NCBI GenBank assembly: GCA_024704765.1
Contig: JAKMXF010000365.1
Span: 62,001 to 126,000 of the forward strand
Direction: 5' to 3'
Origin: Oopsacas minuta
Taxonomy: Eukaryota > Porifera > Hexactinellida > Lyssacinosida > Leucopsacidae
DNA length: 64,000 bases
Part shown: piece by piece, positions 38,101 through 43,900 of the stretch
How the letters are laid out: the number at the start of each line of letters is the position of its first letter
Numbering within the stretch: position 1 is the stretch's first letter
The notes under the pieces: generated by a model
What the model was told of the DNA's origin: nothing
The model's database searches: none
What the model saw: the letters and a program-made list of their open reading frames with translations, nothing else
Position numbers and translations under genes: made by a program

Positions 38101-39973
38101 ACTTTAACATCAAATGGTTCTCTCATAGACTGATGAGTAATGTTATGGAGATGGTGCAGGTCTGTGTCATGTACGCTGATTCTGTTGTTCTTGCTATCTG
38201 CTATAAACACATGACCGATGGGATCTGTTGTTAGTTGTCTGGGATGGTTGAATTGTCCGTTGTTTGATCCCTCACCTCCTATCTTCCTAACAAGACTCAT
38301 GTCAGTTAATGTGAATTGGTTTACAGTGCTATCTCCCAAGCAGCTGACATACACATTCTCTCCGTATATAGCTATACCCCATGGATGAATCATCTCTCCT
38401 ACGCCCAGCTGATTGAGGTACTCTCCTGTATCAGAGAATATCTCTACTCCGTTATGATTAGCTACGAATATTTGGTGTGTATCTTCATGTATAGCTACAC
38501 CTGATGGGCCAATCAACTCGCCAGGACCAAAACCTTGCTTCCCAGTAGCAACAGTGGACGTTTGGAATTTAGCATAATCTGGTACTCCTACTGGTAACTG
38601 TACAATCTCTCCTAGACGGGAAATGCTCGTTTCTAGGTTACGTGTGTCGCACTGCCACTTTGATTGTGTCTCTATGGGAGCGTTGCTTCGTAGGTCTCTC
38701 AATTTGTCTTCCATTTGTTGGACCATTCTCTCCTGCATGGATTTGAGGGGGTTTTCTTTTAGGGCTCCTTGGAGAAGTGCCTGTGCCTCTGTCAGTTGGG
38801 CAGTCATTTGTTGCCTAGCGATCTCCGCGGCTCTCTTGTCCTCTCGTATGTTACGGACTAGCTCCAGTAGCTGAGCTCTACGGACGTTCAGCAGCCCTAT
38901 GAGACCATCAATTGTGTAGTTGATGTGTGTCTCTATTGGGTCTACGATTTGAGGGGCGATTGGGTAATGTTCTGCCATTTTGTTGATGAACATGTACGAA
39001 TAGTTGATATAGGAATTGGTTGCTAGGGAAATCTAGTGTATATATATGAGATGATATGAGTATATATTGCATAACAAACACGAGGTTATGCAAGTGTATG
39101 TGATTGTGTCTCGTTGCTAGGATACTGTAAGGAATGTGGTTGAAATTTCTTTCTTAGTAAACTTGTTTTTGTATAATTTGCAATTTTTGAATAACAAAAT
39201 ATTGATTTAATATATTATAATGTGTTAGCTCTGCAATTCACACCTTTAGAGATTATGACAACAAATTTGGCATGTATACTCGTAGTGACATATAGTTGTG
39301 TACCTGACATTTGAAATATTTATAATGTGTATATTTTCACACCTTTTGACACTTCTGTATTTTACCCCAATCAGATTGTAGGATATTATAATTAGTCATA
39401 AATACATAAGATTAGTTCTGATGGAATGTTTGTAGTTTAATTAGCTCTGTAATGTATTTGTATTGATTGTAGACTGTAATTCTATTGGACAATACATTAT
39501 ATTGATTATATTACACTGAATACTCATATCATTAATCATATTTTCACACCTTTTGGTGAACATTTCAAAATTATCTTAGAATTAGTTTCCACTTGTTGAA
39601 TAGTTGTAAACAGGGAGGTAGAATTCGATTTTAACATTTTCAAAGGTCTCTCAACTAAATTGAATTTATCTTTTGTGTCCTTCGTGGCTGGTGACACATC
39701 TCCCTATAGGATCCTTACCAATTATCCTATTTCTAATAGTTAGGGCCAATCTACATTGAAAACCCCAGCAAGATTGGAGGAGAACTCCGAAAACTGTTGG
39801 ATACAGAGGTCCGCAGATTGATCGGCGAATCGATGATCCGTGCGAAAGCAATTCTCCACGAACACAGCACAGAACATCAATTCTTAGCGCAAGCACTATT
39901 GAAATATGAAACTTTGGATATCACAGAAATTCAGGAAGTCATTAAAGGAAATACATTAGAGAGGAAGATATAG
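14388..39973 (+). CDS. YME1L1: Mitochondrial i-AAA protease, YME1L/FtsH family, with two gene-bearing introns
   Basis: Ten exons: 14388-14426, 14614-14742, 14792-15037, 15255-15420, 15605-15797, 16034-16325, 36481-36744, 36860-37127, 37459-37715, 39740-39973. They total 2088 nt, 695 aa, all in phase. Features in order: an Arg-rich N-terminus that could be a mitochondrial presequence, a hydrophobic segment ([15 protein letters not shown]), Walker A GQPGTGKT, Walker [28 protein letters not shown]...RPGRFD, zinc-protease motif [13 protein letters not shown], then [20 protein letters not shown] and the C-terminal helices. It is predicted to degrade inner-membrane and intermembrane-space proteins in mitochondria (e.g. 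OPA1 processing). The family match is strong. Intron 6 (16326-36480, ~20.2 kb) separates PCV from VFIDELD and holds many genes. Intron 9 (37716-39739) holds an antisense NHL gene. Whether one transcript crosses intron 6 is untested. Confidence 0.9.
14441..14570. repeat. Hairpin element with CCATGG-core arms
   Basis: The left end AATATGGACCATGGATA is inverted at the right end (TACCCATGGTCCATATT), separated by about 95 bp, within YME1L intron 1. It is one of several such elements in the window. Confidence 0.7.
15804..15921. mobile_element. 118-bp MITE-like hairpin element
   Basis: Perfect 22-bp inverted ends TTAGTTATCTAACCATGGAT(GG) flank an unrelated 74-bp interior. It lies in YME1L intron 5, beginning just after the donor. 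There is no coding capacity. It shares the CCATGG core with other hairpins in the window. Confidence 0.75.
16326..16874. other. Start of YME1L intron 6, no gene
   Basis: AT-rich. Around 16372-16500 it resembles a diverged copy of the palindromic element at 60968-61194 (cttcggttatacc, attccatcggttttatcg). A TATA-like ATATAAATAG at 16851-16860 lies 33 bp before the first DRAM-family start codon. Confidence 0.5.
16893..17696 (+). CDS. DRAM-family (Frag1/DRAM/Sfk1) membrane protein, copy 1
   Basis: Intronless, 267 aa, nested in YME1L intron 6. Six hydrophobic segments are visible, starting [18 protein letters not shown]. Family signatures are [18 protein letters not shown] near residue 37 (DRAM: ISDTG..P), YIRFKDVH, and [20 protein letters not shown] near residue 227. 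DRAM proteins sit in lysosomal or Golgi membranes and promote autophagy; some relatives act in GPI-anchor remodelling. Which role applies cannot be read from the sequence. A TATA-like box lies at 16851. The gene forms a convergent, nearly identical pair with the copy at 18427-19230. Confidence 0.85.
   Translation: MYYIPAWTVILLLSGVFALGNLLTYTIGVSQDHFRPVFPFVSDTGAYPIENGFFVLVFAITSLFALLTIYIRFKDVHIHTEGVCFKVCNYIFLVIGIMAIFFLLSVAAFEFDDSSLSNRLHFASAILTIFLNYVYSFGQAFIGLLLPPIRVWWKWLVFAIQLSITIFGIILFLYFFATAFLEANIFYLSVKRNVSSLGTNEALLALYYEGLAIDYSRAVVEWMIFVEVIVFFLTLIPDFHRIRVNLQITRPYDQGGVNTIDNEMKKV
17934..18189. other. Spacer of the DRAM palindrome
   Basis: Unique AT-rich sequence. Two edges resemble the pogo-like hairpin family (gattaatcagtggctctatt... 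near 17958; aatctgcttaatcgggtc near 18149). No gene was seen. Confidence 0.6.
18427..19230 (-). CDS. DRAM-family (Frag1/DRAM/Sfk1) membrane protein, copy 2
   Basis: Intronless, 267 aa, the inverted partner of the gene at 16893-17696. About 96% of residues are identical. The differences are FPYISD for FPFVSD, a five-residue cluster in the fifth hydrophobic segment ([15 protein letters not shown]), SVGRN for SVKRN, NETLLA for NEALLA and VVQW for VVEW. Both frames are intact, so both genes are probably functional. The upstream region is unrelated to that of copy 1, with its own TATA-like stretch (CTATAAATA, 19265-19273 reversed), so expression may differ. Function is as for copy 1. Confidence 0.85.
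   Translation of the reverse strand: MYYIPAWTVILLLSGVFALGNLLTYTIGVSQDHFRPVFPYISDTGAYPIENGFFVLVFAITSLFALLTIYIRFKDVHIHTEGVCFKVCNYIFLVIGIMAIFFLLSVAAFEFDDSSLSNRLHFASAILTIFLNYVYSFGQAFIGLLLPPIRVWWKWLVFAIQLSITIFGIILFFYYFAASFFEANIFYLSVGRNVSSLGTNETLLALYYEGLAIDYSRAVVQWMIFVEVIVFFLTLIPDFHRIRVNLQITRPYDQGGVNTIDNEMKKV
19558..20499 (+). CDS. LCMT1: Leucine carboxyl methyltransferase 1 (PP2A methyltransferase), intronless
   Basis: One exon, 313 aa, close to the ~330 aa of animal LCMT1. Family motifs in order: [26 protein letters not shown], the SAM-binding [16 protein letters not shown] (residues ~76-91), [15 protein letters not shown] (~179), [16 protein letters not shown] near the C-terminus. LCMT1 methylates the C-terminal Leu of the PP2A catalytic subunit in the cytosol, steering regulatory-subunit binding. 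The lack of introns among intron-containing neighbours, and its place inside a host intron, would fit a retrocopy. Another spliced copy could exist elsewhere; this one looks intact. Confidence 0.9.
   Translation: MASVHISSVEDTNDEATSCKKLANDLGYFTDPFLKYFCKECPKRSPEINRGYYARYIGMQECVDKFIGKTIGRSPQIVNLGAGFDTLFWRLASCYDNEDMPVVFEVDLHTVTSRKCLHIKTKKHLISLVEKFGKASIAKGELHSDKYHLISCDIQNTSKMELRLISSGLDKDKPILFLCECLLVYIPCIFVQELVTWVAHNFHTSQFVSYGPVNLSDTFGEVMENNLKRSRCDLLGADLCKSLDTQLDLIKPFQKRGVVTMDNVYRNVQDKERRRIEKIELMDEIEPFYQLLSHYCVTIGVNDTSSIGLSTVL
20693..21536 (-). CDS. LITAF-domain protein 1
   Basis: Three exons (right to left): 21294-21536, 21047-21148, 20693-20914; 188 aa. A P/Q-rich N-terminus precedes the LITAF domain: [10 protein letters not shown] (first CxxC), a hydrophobic stretch ([20 protein letters not shown]), then [18 protein letters not shown] (second zinc knuckle). 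LITAF proteins are monotopic membrane proteins of late endosomes and lysosomes, anchored by the hydrophobic part of a zinc domain. Unlike most neighbours it has no PPxY motif. The second intron falls immediately after the first zinc knuckle (...TDQ), in phase 0, a position shared with LITAF 2, 3, 4 and 9 in this cluster. Confidence 0.85.
21537..21984. other. Intergenic within the LITAF cluster
   Basis: AT-rich, with a shortened dispersed-element fragment near 21735-21840 (gggtgtaaaatt, tgacacctat). No gene was seen. Confidence 0.5.
21985..22920 (-). CDS. LITAF-domain protein 2
   Basis: Three exons: 22696-22920, 22396-22518, 21985-22194; 185 aa. The N-terminus starts [14 protein letters not shown], so it carries a PPxY motif, the type bound by NEDD4-family ubiquitin ligases. 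It runs through repeated (A)PPQGYA units. The LITAF domain is [10 protein letters not shown], a hydrophobic segment ([20 protein letters not shown]) and [17 protein letters not shown]. An alternative upstream Met exists ([10 protein letters not shown]), but MQG is preferred because LITAF 3 starts the same way. The intron after TEQ is shared with its paralogues. Predicted location is endosomal or lysosomal membrane. Confidence 0.88.
22921..23725. other. Intergenic with dispersed repeats
   Basis: It holds an AGGTGTGAAT at 22968, a CCCAATCAGATTT dispersed-element fragment near 23095, a short AGGAG pentamer array (23194-23223) and a copy of the CCCTCCCT...GGAAACTGGGACA repeat (about 23378-23560). 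No gene was seen. Confidence 0.6.
23726..24762 (-). CDS. LITAF-domain protein 3 with [10 protein letters not shown] repeats
   Basis: Three exons: 24535-24762, 24371-24475, 23726-23935; 180 aa. The start is [14 protein letters not shown] (PPxY present). Four to five copies of a ten-residue [10 protein letters not shown] repeat follow, encoded by a 30-bp minisatellite. The LITAF domain is [10 protein letters not shown], a hydrophobic segment ([16 protein letters not shown]) and [17 protein letters not shown]. Intron positions match LITAF 2 and 4. Predicted to be an endosomal membrane adaptor. Repeat copy number may vary between individuals. Confidence 0.88.
24570..24700. repeat. 30-bp coding minisatellite in LITAF 3
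   Basis: Four near-identical tandem units (GGCACCAGGGGGATAGGGCT plus TGTTGTTGAG) encode the [10 protein letters not shown] repeat on the minus strand. Units differ by single bases (GACACC for GGCACC; AGAGGG for AGGGGG). Confidence 0.9.
24763..25417. other. Intergenic within the LITAF cluster
   Basis: It contains a partial copy of the GGAAACTGGGACA repeat (about 25175-25265) and otherwise AT-rich sequence. No gene was seen. Confidence 0.5.
25418..26187 (-). CDS. LITAF-domain protein 4 with polyglutamine tract
   Basis: Three exons: 26011-26187, 25830-25934, 25418-25612; 158 aa. The N-terminus [20 protein letters not shown] leads into a run of about 19 Gln, then PPGYYV (PPxY). The LITAF domain is [10 protein letters not shown], hydrophobic [18 protein letters not shown], and [16 protein letters not shown]. 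The CAA/CAG tract (26059-26114) is mixed, which would slow expansion. Gene structure is shared with LITAF 2 and 3. The intron between exons 2 and 3 contains a copy of the dispersed AGGTGTGAAG/CCAATCAGAT element (25630-25780). Confidence 0.88.
26188..26765. other. Intergenic; cluster of GGCGC/GCGCC words
   Basis: Between 26540 and 26675 the words GCGCGG, TGGCGC, AGGCGC, TGGCGCC, ACGCGCC and TTGGCGC recur in otherwise very AT-rich DNA. An apparent reading frame here has no gene-like content. Confidence 0.6.
26766..27149 (-). CDS. LITAF-domain protein 5, intronless
   Basis: Single exon, 127 aa. The N-terminus contains [18 protein letters not shown] (PPxY). The LITAF domain is [10 protein letters not shown], hydrophobic [20 protein letters not shown], and [18 protein letters not shown]. 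It is closely similar to LITAF 6 (same start layout, [20 protein letters not shown]), so the two are recent duplicates now separated by a hAT element. The absence of the introns found in LITAF 1-4 suggests a retroposed or intron-loss lineage. Predicted endosomal or lysosomal membrane location. Confidence 0.9.
   Translation of the reverse strand: MQSYPPAQLEPLITTKELPPPYDSPPVPAPGPPVVCVQTLPGPKKWSDVPERIICTNCQKEVLTRVDPKIGLGSWIIVAIVAYVFLIFGLLLCLPCVLCVLLVDFTKDKRHVCPNCGFVNGVKKAII
27298..27902 (-). mobile_element. Truncated hAT transposon with target-site duplication
   Basis: Perfect 19-bp terminal inverted repeats (CAGAGCTGCAAATGGGTCA at 27298-27316 and its complement at 27884-27902) are flanked by an 8-bp target duplication, CCTTGTGC, at 27290-27297 and 27903-27910. 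Subterminal regions are packed with TGACCCAT words in direct and inverted order. The interior (27471-27749, minus strand) encodes only a transposase C-terminus: [20 protein letters not shown], then [20 protein letters not shown], the hAT dimerisation signature. Most of the transposase is missing, so this is a non-autonomous internal-deletion derivative. Intact ends suggest it was mobilised by a relative. Confidence 0.93.
28022..28372 (-). CDS. LITAF-domain protein 6, intronless
   Basis: Single exon, 116 aa, start [20 protein letters not shown] with the PPxY form PPSY. The LITAF domain is [10 protein letters not shown], hydrophobic [20 protein letters not shown], and [18 protein letters not shown]. 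It is nearest to LITAF 5. Compared with that gene it lacks the PVPAPGPPV segment. Zinc ligands are complete, so it should fold. Predicted endosomal or lysosomal membrane adaptor. Confidence 0.9.
   Translation of the reverse strand: MEYPPVQKDPLIATKEAPPSYDAPPVCVQTGPKRWGEISERIKCVNCQQEVLTRIESKVGLGSWVAVGIVAWILLAFGLIFCVPFALIALLLDFTKDKQHVCPNCGFVNGVKKAFH
28373..28992. other. Intergenic, no gene seen
   Basis: AT-rich sequence with no repeat or coding signal recognised. Confidence 0.5.
28993..29271 (+). CDS. Small acidic protein, paralogue A
   Basis: Single exon, 92 aa. Its core [20 protein letters not shown] continues into [18 protein letters not shown] and a C-terminal aromatic segment [10 protein letters not shown]. 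The same layout ([17 protein letters not shown], SxWE, YFxxF, W) is found in the 75-aa protein at 29811-30038. Such conservation between diverged neighbours argues that both are real coding genes. No signal peptide was seen; the aromatic C-terminus could be a membrane-association helix. No family was recognised. Nested in YME1L intron 6 on the same strand as the host. Confidence 0.6.
   Translation: MSSVPTIQTQETFLENRLIHSDTDFWLLGDVEGPDDVFEDDPFENGRIFFRVDVPMRFDYFAKEKSFWESSQSYFWDFIGYIWQNKLSSKNT
29443..29565. repeat. 41-bp tandem repeat, three copies
   Basis: Units starting ATAACTGAAACTAGCTAAAG at 29443, 29484 and 29525 are nearly identical. They lie between the two small paralogous genes. Confidence 0.93.
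29811..30038 (+). CDS. Small acidic protein, paralogue B
   Basis: Single exon, 75 aa: an S/R-rich start, then [40 protein letters not shown] and a C-terminal [10 protein letters not shown]. It is a paralogue of the gene at 28993-29271, matching it at the acidic GPDDVFED core, the FRVDVP motif and the aromatic tail. The N-terminus is unrelated. About 540 bp separate the two genes. Function unknown; the pattern of conserved blocks separated by variable linkers suggests a short interaction peptide or a small membrane-tethered protein. Confidence 0.6.
   Translation: MNSRIQSTKPRPHSMLSFSSLRGIDGPDDVFEDYIEDTQSYFRVDVPPATDYTKNDQSIWEVTSTYFCSFLDSLW
30039..30631. other. Intergenic with a palindromic-element relic
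   Basis: About 30258-30400 matches one half and the centre of the palindromic element at 60968-61194 (tatatctaagctcaagggac, accatatttgtacaatttca). A GC-richer patch near 30145-30190 carries GCGCC words. No gene was seen. Confidence 0.65.
30632..31096 (-). CDS. LITAF-domain protein 7, divergent, intronless
   Basis: Single exon, 154 aa from the first true ATG (31096), [20 protein letters not shown]. The domain is [14 protein letters not shown], a long hydrophobic stretch ([20 protein letters not shown] and [11 protein letters not shown]), then [17 protein letters not shown]. The second knuckle is followed by MPQG in place of the usual ING/VNG. It has no PPxY motif. The hydrophobic region is longer than in the neighbours and could span the membrane. 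This is a distant member of the family; zinc ligands are complete. Confidence 0.78.
   Translation of the reverse strand: MNSKPNRPQHLRIPKLHRDTMVIISPVTLNTSHEVMSTTPMGRWSIWEEEEKDFWTPSPLKFRCRECKIEVISEIIYINGKASLSSCVIILIIIGLLTLLTLGAGILLLPLAIIPLVVKRWKDVKHRCPSCKMPQGLFKRKIWKSEVIIQTPQD
31519..31567. repeat. (AAC)n microsatellite
   Basis: About 16 uninterrupted CAA/AAC units. Confidence 0.95.
32110..32157. repeat. (GT)n microsatellite
   Basis: About 22 uninterrupted GT units after a short G run. Confidence 0.95.
33251..33396. mobile_element. 146-bp near-perfect palindrome (foldback element)
   Basis: Arms of about 62 bp (TTAGATTAGATGATGATGGA, then TATATTTTTAAGCGGGGAAT, AGATAATTAGGCGCTAAATT) are inverted around a ~20-bp loop. 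There are one or two mismatches, at AGGCGCTAA versus TTAGCGCGA. No coding capacity. It is likely a foldback MITE or a hairpin-forming site. Confidence 0.85.
33697..34281 (+). CDS. LITAF-domain protein 8, divergent, opposite orientation
   Basis: Single exon, 194 aa. A long S/P-rich N-terminus contains AEPPAYKPP (PPxY). The C-terminal domain is [20 protein letters not shown], a weaker hydrophobic region ([20 protein letters not shown]) and [19 protein letters not shown]. Zinc-binding cysteines are present, but the family ING motif is replaced by RERMG. It is the only LITAF gene of the cluster on the plus strand. It is probably a fast-evolving paralogue. Confidence 0.75.
   Translation: MKSFQNMLPTLLEASEPGLGEFDRRASTSAPELDRQNSPASNYNPPNYAPPGFRSNVPERRQSFAEPPAYKPPCETLLRKRAMSSPLFPSKFSREEPDTHETPSPTILTPQVFGKEPQVAFCATCERQQLSVTKKKIGKASKFTFGVVAATVAVIFAPATPLTLGILLNSNLKDTVHKCPSCRERMGKHRQPVF
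34282..35145. other. Intergenic, no gene seen
   Basis: GGCGC/GCGCC words recur near 34400-34475. An imperfect inverted repeat around GGAACTATA / TATAGTTCC lies at 34555-34590. No gene was seen. Confidence 0.55.
35146..35696 (-). CDS. LITAF-domain protein 9
   Basis: Two exons: 35481-35696 and 35146-35343; 137 aa. A T/N-rich N-terminus ([20 protein letters not shown]) lacks PPxY. The domain is [10 protein letters not shown], then [17 protein letters not shown], hydrophobic [19 protein letters not shown] (unusually Cys-rich) and [18 protein letters not shown]. The single intron falls just after the first zinc knuckle, as in LITAF 1-4. The extra cysteines in the membrane-associated stretch could be palmitoylation sites (inference). 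Confidence 0.85.
35697..36480. other. End of YME1L intron 6, no gene
   Basis: AT-rich, with CCAATCAGAATCC near 36224 and TTAGGCGCC near 36243. The acceptor tttcaatctag precedes YME1L exon 7. Confidence 0.6.
37755..38978 (-). CDS. Coiled-coil NHL-repeat protein A, antisense within YME1L intron 9
   Basis: Single exon, 407 aa from [12 protein letters not shown] (an upstream in-frame Met at 38993 is absent from paralogue B, so this start is preferred). Residues ~15-105 form a coiled coil ([20 protein letters not shown]...). Residues ~140-407 hold about six NHL-type propeller repeats, e.g. [38 protein letters not shown]. The layout resembles the C-terminal half of TRIM2/3/32-type proteins without RING or B-box. 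Propellers of this kind bind protein or RNA. It lies wholly inside YME1L intron 9 on the opposite strand. Paralogue B (58127-59356) is the other copy of an inverted duplication. Confidence 0.85.
   Translation of the reverse strand: MAEHYPIAPQIVDPIETHINYTIDGLIGLLNVRRAQLLELVRNIREDKRAAEIARQQMTAQLTEAQALLQGALKENPLKSMQERMVQQMEDKLRDLRSNAPIETQSKWQCDTRNLETSISRLGEIVQLPVGVPDYAKFQTSTVATGKQGFGPGELIGPSGVAIHEDTHQIFVANHNGVEIFSDTGEYLNQLGVGEMIHPWGIAIYGENVYVSCLGDSTVNQFTLTDMSLVRKIGGEGSNNGQFNHPRQLTTDPIGHVFIADSKNNRISVHDTDLHHLHNITHQSMREPFDVKVSRDRVYVLCPSNNPCMHVLTLEGDKLHSLITCGQGMDVLGPIFFCIDPLNNFVISDEDSHSIRVFSPEGSFLHTVGTEGYQQGMLYNPQGIAITPNGRLVSVSYNENYGLQIYY
38979..39739. other. 5' flank of NHL gene A and rest of YME1L intron 9
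   Basis: About 38979-39500 matches, inverted, the sequence upstream of NHL gene B (about 57615-58126), including TTCACACCT motifs at 39238, 39324 and 39547 and a CCCCAATCAGATTG. No separate gene was seen. Confidence 0.7.
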
Positions 39974-40161
39974 ATTTGTTGTTATTTGTTTGTGTTTGAT
40001 TGTAAATCAATATTATGTTGCTATTGACACCTATTTGTTGTTGTTGTTGTTGATTAGCTAGGGGGCCAAGGGACCCAGGTTGAGACTTGGGAATTCTGCT
40101 TTAGACAGTCACTTTCAATTTCATTTTTCTAACTCATTTTTGTATAATTAGCGAATAAACT

Positions 40162-40974
40162 ATGAGAATTCTATTTGTTGTCATATTTGTTGTTTATTGT
40201 TATTGTCAGAGAACAGAAAACACCGACTGCAGTAACACAAAGTAAATCATGTGATTATTATCATTTGTTGTTGTTTACAATTGTATTTATAGATTTGGAT
40301 GTTGTAGCGATGGCAAGACAACAGCTGATGATTCAAAAATGGCAAATTGTCCGAAACCCTTCCATCTGATTGGTGGCTGTAATGGTACACAATTTGGATG
40401 TTGTCCTGATGGAAGTTATGCTAAAGACTTGCAAAAGTCAAATTGTATTATAAAAAATATTAAGTGAGTTATAAATAACAACAAATAAACAAATAAACTC
40501 TAATAAACACAAACAAACAAACAAATAAACACAAATGAACAAACAAATAAACACAAATGAACAAACAAATAAACACTAATAAACAAATATACAAATAAAC
40601 AAACAAACAAATAAACACAAATAAACAAATAAACAAACAAACAAATAAACATAAATAAACAAATAAACAAACATCAATAAACAATATTATTATTATTATT
40701 ATTTAGTGACAATCCAGAAGACAGAAATGTCACAAATAAACCACTTAACACCTCTAGCAGTATAATACTAATCTCTATCGGCTCTGCTCTATTCTCATTT
40801 ATTATTTTCTCAATTATTCTTCTCTTAATTATTTCTGTTATTATTATTGTTTACAGAATGGTTAAACAGAGACAGGCGCGTAGAATGAGGCTAATTTTAG
40901 AATGTGAAGAGCCAGGTGTTGAGATGGGTAGCCCTCTAATGGTGGAAGAATTTGGTGTCAAGTTGTCACTTTAA
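40162..40974 (+). CDS. Small cysteine-rich type I membrane protein
   Basis: Three exons: 40162-40241, 40293-40463, 40707-40974; 172 aa. The N-terminus MRILFVVIFVVYCYCQ is a signal peptide. The ectodomain has two cassettes, FGCCSDGKTTADDSKMANC and FGCCPDGSYAKDLQKSNC, resembling the C-C-PDG...C cassettes of papilin and related matrix proteins. A single membrane span (LFSFIIFSIILLLIISVIII) is followed by a basic stop-transfer (YRMVKQRQARRMR) and a ~35-residue cytoplasmic tail. The intron before the last exon is an AAAC/AAAT repeat. Role unknown; the layout suggests a small receptor or adhesion protein. It starts about 190 bp after YME1L ends. Confidence 0.7.
40475..40702. repeat. (AAAC/AAAT)n tetranucleotide array in an intron
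   Basis: About 225 bp of AAAC, AAAT and CAAATGAA variants, ending in a short TAT run, fill nearly the whole intron of the cysteine-rich membrane protein gene. Confidence 0.95.
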
Positions 40975-43900
40975 CTTGAGTTATATTATTCCTGTTTTCC
41001 TAGTTTATATATTGTTATTTGTGATTATTCATATTCCTGGCTTATACAATTAAAATGATTCACACTCAAATATTTATTTACATAAACAAAATTGTGTTTA
41101 TCACAGCTTTGATATCCTCTCTTAATTAGATTAGAGTTTGGACGCATAAATAAAATTTATATCCCGCGTTTTGGAACATTTCGTGATTGTTATTTCCCGC
41201 CTAAAGTGTCAGGAAGCTGTATTAACCGATTTTATTTGGTTAGATTAATAATCACACCAAATAATAAGATCCTTCCTAAAGCATAATACAGTTCCACTGC
41301 GATTATTCAAACATCCATGGTTCCATTCCACGATGCATAAACGAGTACAACAACCTCAATTATCCGGATACGGACGGTTCTGACCGGTCCCAACCGGCAC
41401 TATATCCCGCCAGAATATGACTTATTTCCCGCTCTATCTAACAGCTGTTATTCTATTTATGATATTTTAATTATAAATATTTCTTCAAAAATACAATCTA
41501 TGAAATACAACAAATATTTTTTGGGTAATTATAATCACAAAGTTTCCCACAATTTCTACTTAACAGCTGATATAATATATTCATAAGCAAGTTGTATATT
41601 TCCAGCTGTACATTCCAATGCACAATCTCGTAACTAACCACCCTATGTAGAATTTATGTTAGCTAAGAATTCGGTTTTACAACATTAGCCATCTGTCTAT
41701 TCGCTAACTATTTTCTAACTGAATTATTACTAAGAATTGTTAAATATCCTGTCTGTAATACGATTTTTAAACAGTTACATTTACGCGCCTATAATTATTA
41801 TTCCCCGCACATACGCGCCTAATTTACAGATTTATTTGATGGTACTCTATTTGATTTTTACGCGCCAAATATGCTTTGAATAGCCAATCATAAAAAGAGT
41901 TATCACTGCTCTTATATGTGTTGAAAATTGGCGGGGCATTTTCCAGCTTCTTCAAAACTCTTCCCTATTATAACAACCATGGATAACAAATAAAATGCAA
42001 ATTTAATGTCAGTGTTTATTAACCAAAATGTGTGAGATATTCATAATCACAAATATGACACATTTGGACACTCTTATTCATTCATTGTACAAATATTCAT
42101 TCCTTAGTTACCAAATTGTCTAAAAATATTCAATTCTATTATTTTAACGATTTTGCTCTGAAAAGATACCAAATTACAAATGAATAACTGAAGGTAATCA
42201 CCTTTCATTGCGTAAATACAAATATGCAAACTTAATTCTGAAAATATTTGTTTACACAAGTTGATTATGTAATTTGAAAATACTTTCATGTAACTATGGA
42301 AAGTTTAAAAATATGCATTGTTGTAAGTGTAATTACAACGCAATTCATACATTATTTGACATATTTATTAACCTCTTCAGTTGCTATGTTATTATTTGTT
42401 TGTTTATCTATTTGTTGACAATTATAAAATTAGTACACGTGTGGAATAAGGTGTGTCTAGGAGCTGTTTATAATATCTAAGCGATTTTTCCCAAACTCTC
42501 CAAGAAGGTGACAAAATATATTGACCTATCAGATTTGAGGGTTTAACCAGTATTTATAGCTCAGATAGTCTATTGGATAAATAGAATTGTTACGGAATGG
42601 TATATTAACATTCTAACACCTATCTGATGTGTGAATTGATTGGTTTAAGCTGAATAGATTGAAGTGTAGTGACATCTTCCTCTAGCAAGCTATATCAGCT
42701 GTTTAGGAAAGATCTACATATCCGTTTAAGGAATATTCTATTGAAGAATCTGTCTGCAATTCATTTACATAATGCTTACGTTTTGAGGTAGAACCTAGCA
42801 ACAGTTGTAACCAATGGAATGCATTGTGCGCGTAATAGCCAGCTGGTATCTATTCAATATTAACATCTGTACTTTATGATAATTCGATTGGAAATGTGAT
42901 TCCACACAAGAGGGTGTGTTAATGGCTATAATTCAATAATTTACACAATTGAACAAGAGCAGATTGTACCTAACTAATTAAATTCCAATAAACCAACCTC
43001 GTAACTATGGTAATTTCTTTGATCACATCATTATATTAATAAGAATATATATACCATCCTTAAGCAGGTGTAATCTAGCCTAATTATATTATTATAATTC
43101 TAACACCTGATATATGAAAATATGAATATTCCAAAATTGAAAATCTCAAATCTGTTTTTGGAACTGTTAAGAGCTACAAACTTGATATTTGGTTGTGTGT
43201 GGAATGTGATAAATATAGGAAAACTTTCTAATATAAAAAAAGCGATATCTCAGAAAATCTCTGAGATCGGTGTCAGATGTATTGACCTATCAGATTTGAG
43301 GTTAATCTCAACCTACCGCCGTATACTAATTTAACACATTCTGTAGACCCCCTGCTGTCGTCAGAGGACAACCAAGGGGTCCATAAACCCGAGGTTAAGA
43401 ATCACTTGGTTGATGTAATGCAAATTTAAATAGTTCCTACTTCCCAGTGTGGTTATTCGCAGGCCGGCAAGCAGGTGAAACTTGCTTGTAACATATTGAT
43501 ATATTACAAATCCAATTAGAATAATAATGTTAAATATTCACATGTTTAACTAATCAAATTCTCTGTAAATTCAATACATATGAATTGGCAACTGCATAGT
43601 TACCCAACCACAAATTGAGAATTGATTTATTCATACAAATGTATTTACCGTAACCAATCAATTTACAGTTCTTTTCGAAATGAATAACATTTGCTTTTAA
43701 CCAATAGAATAACAGCCTACATGTGGTAATTAACCCTTGAATCTGATTGGGCCAGCACATTTGTCACGTTTTCTCAGAGATGTGTCAATATTTCGCTTAG
43801 ATATTTATATATTATTTAATGTATACAACTTTACATACACATGCCATATTTCAAGTTTGTAGCGCTTTTCATTTTCTCAATCAATTCAATAGAAAAAGAA

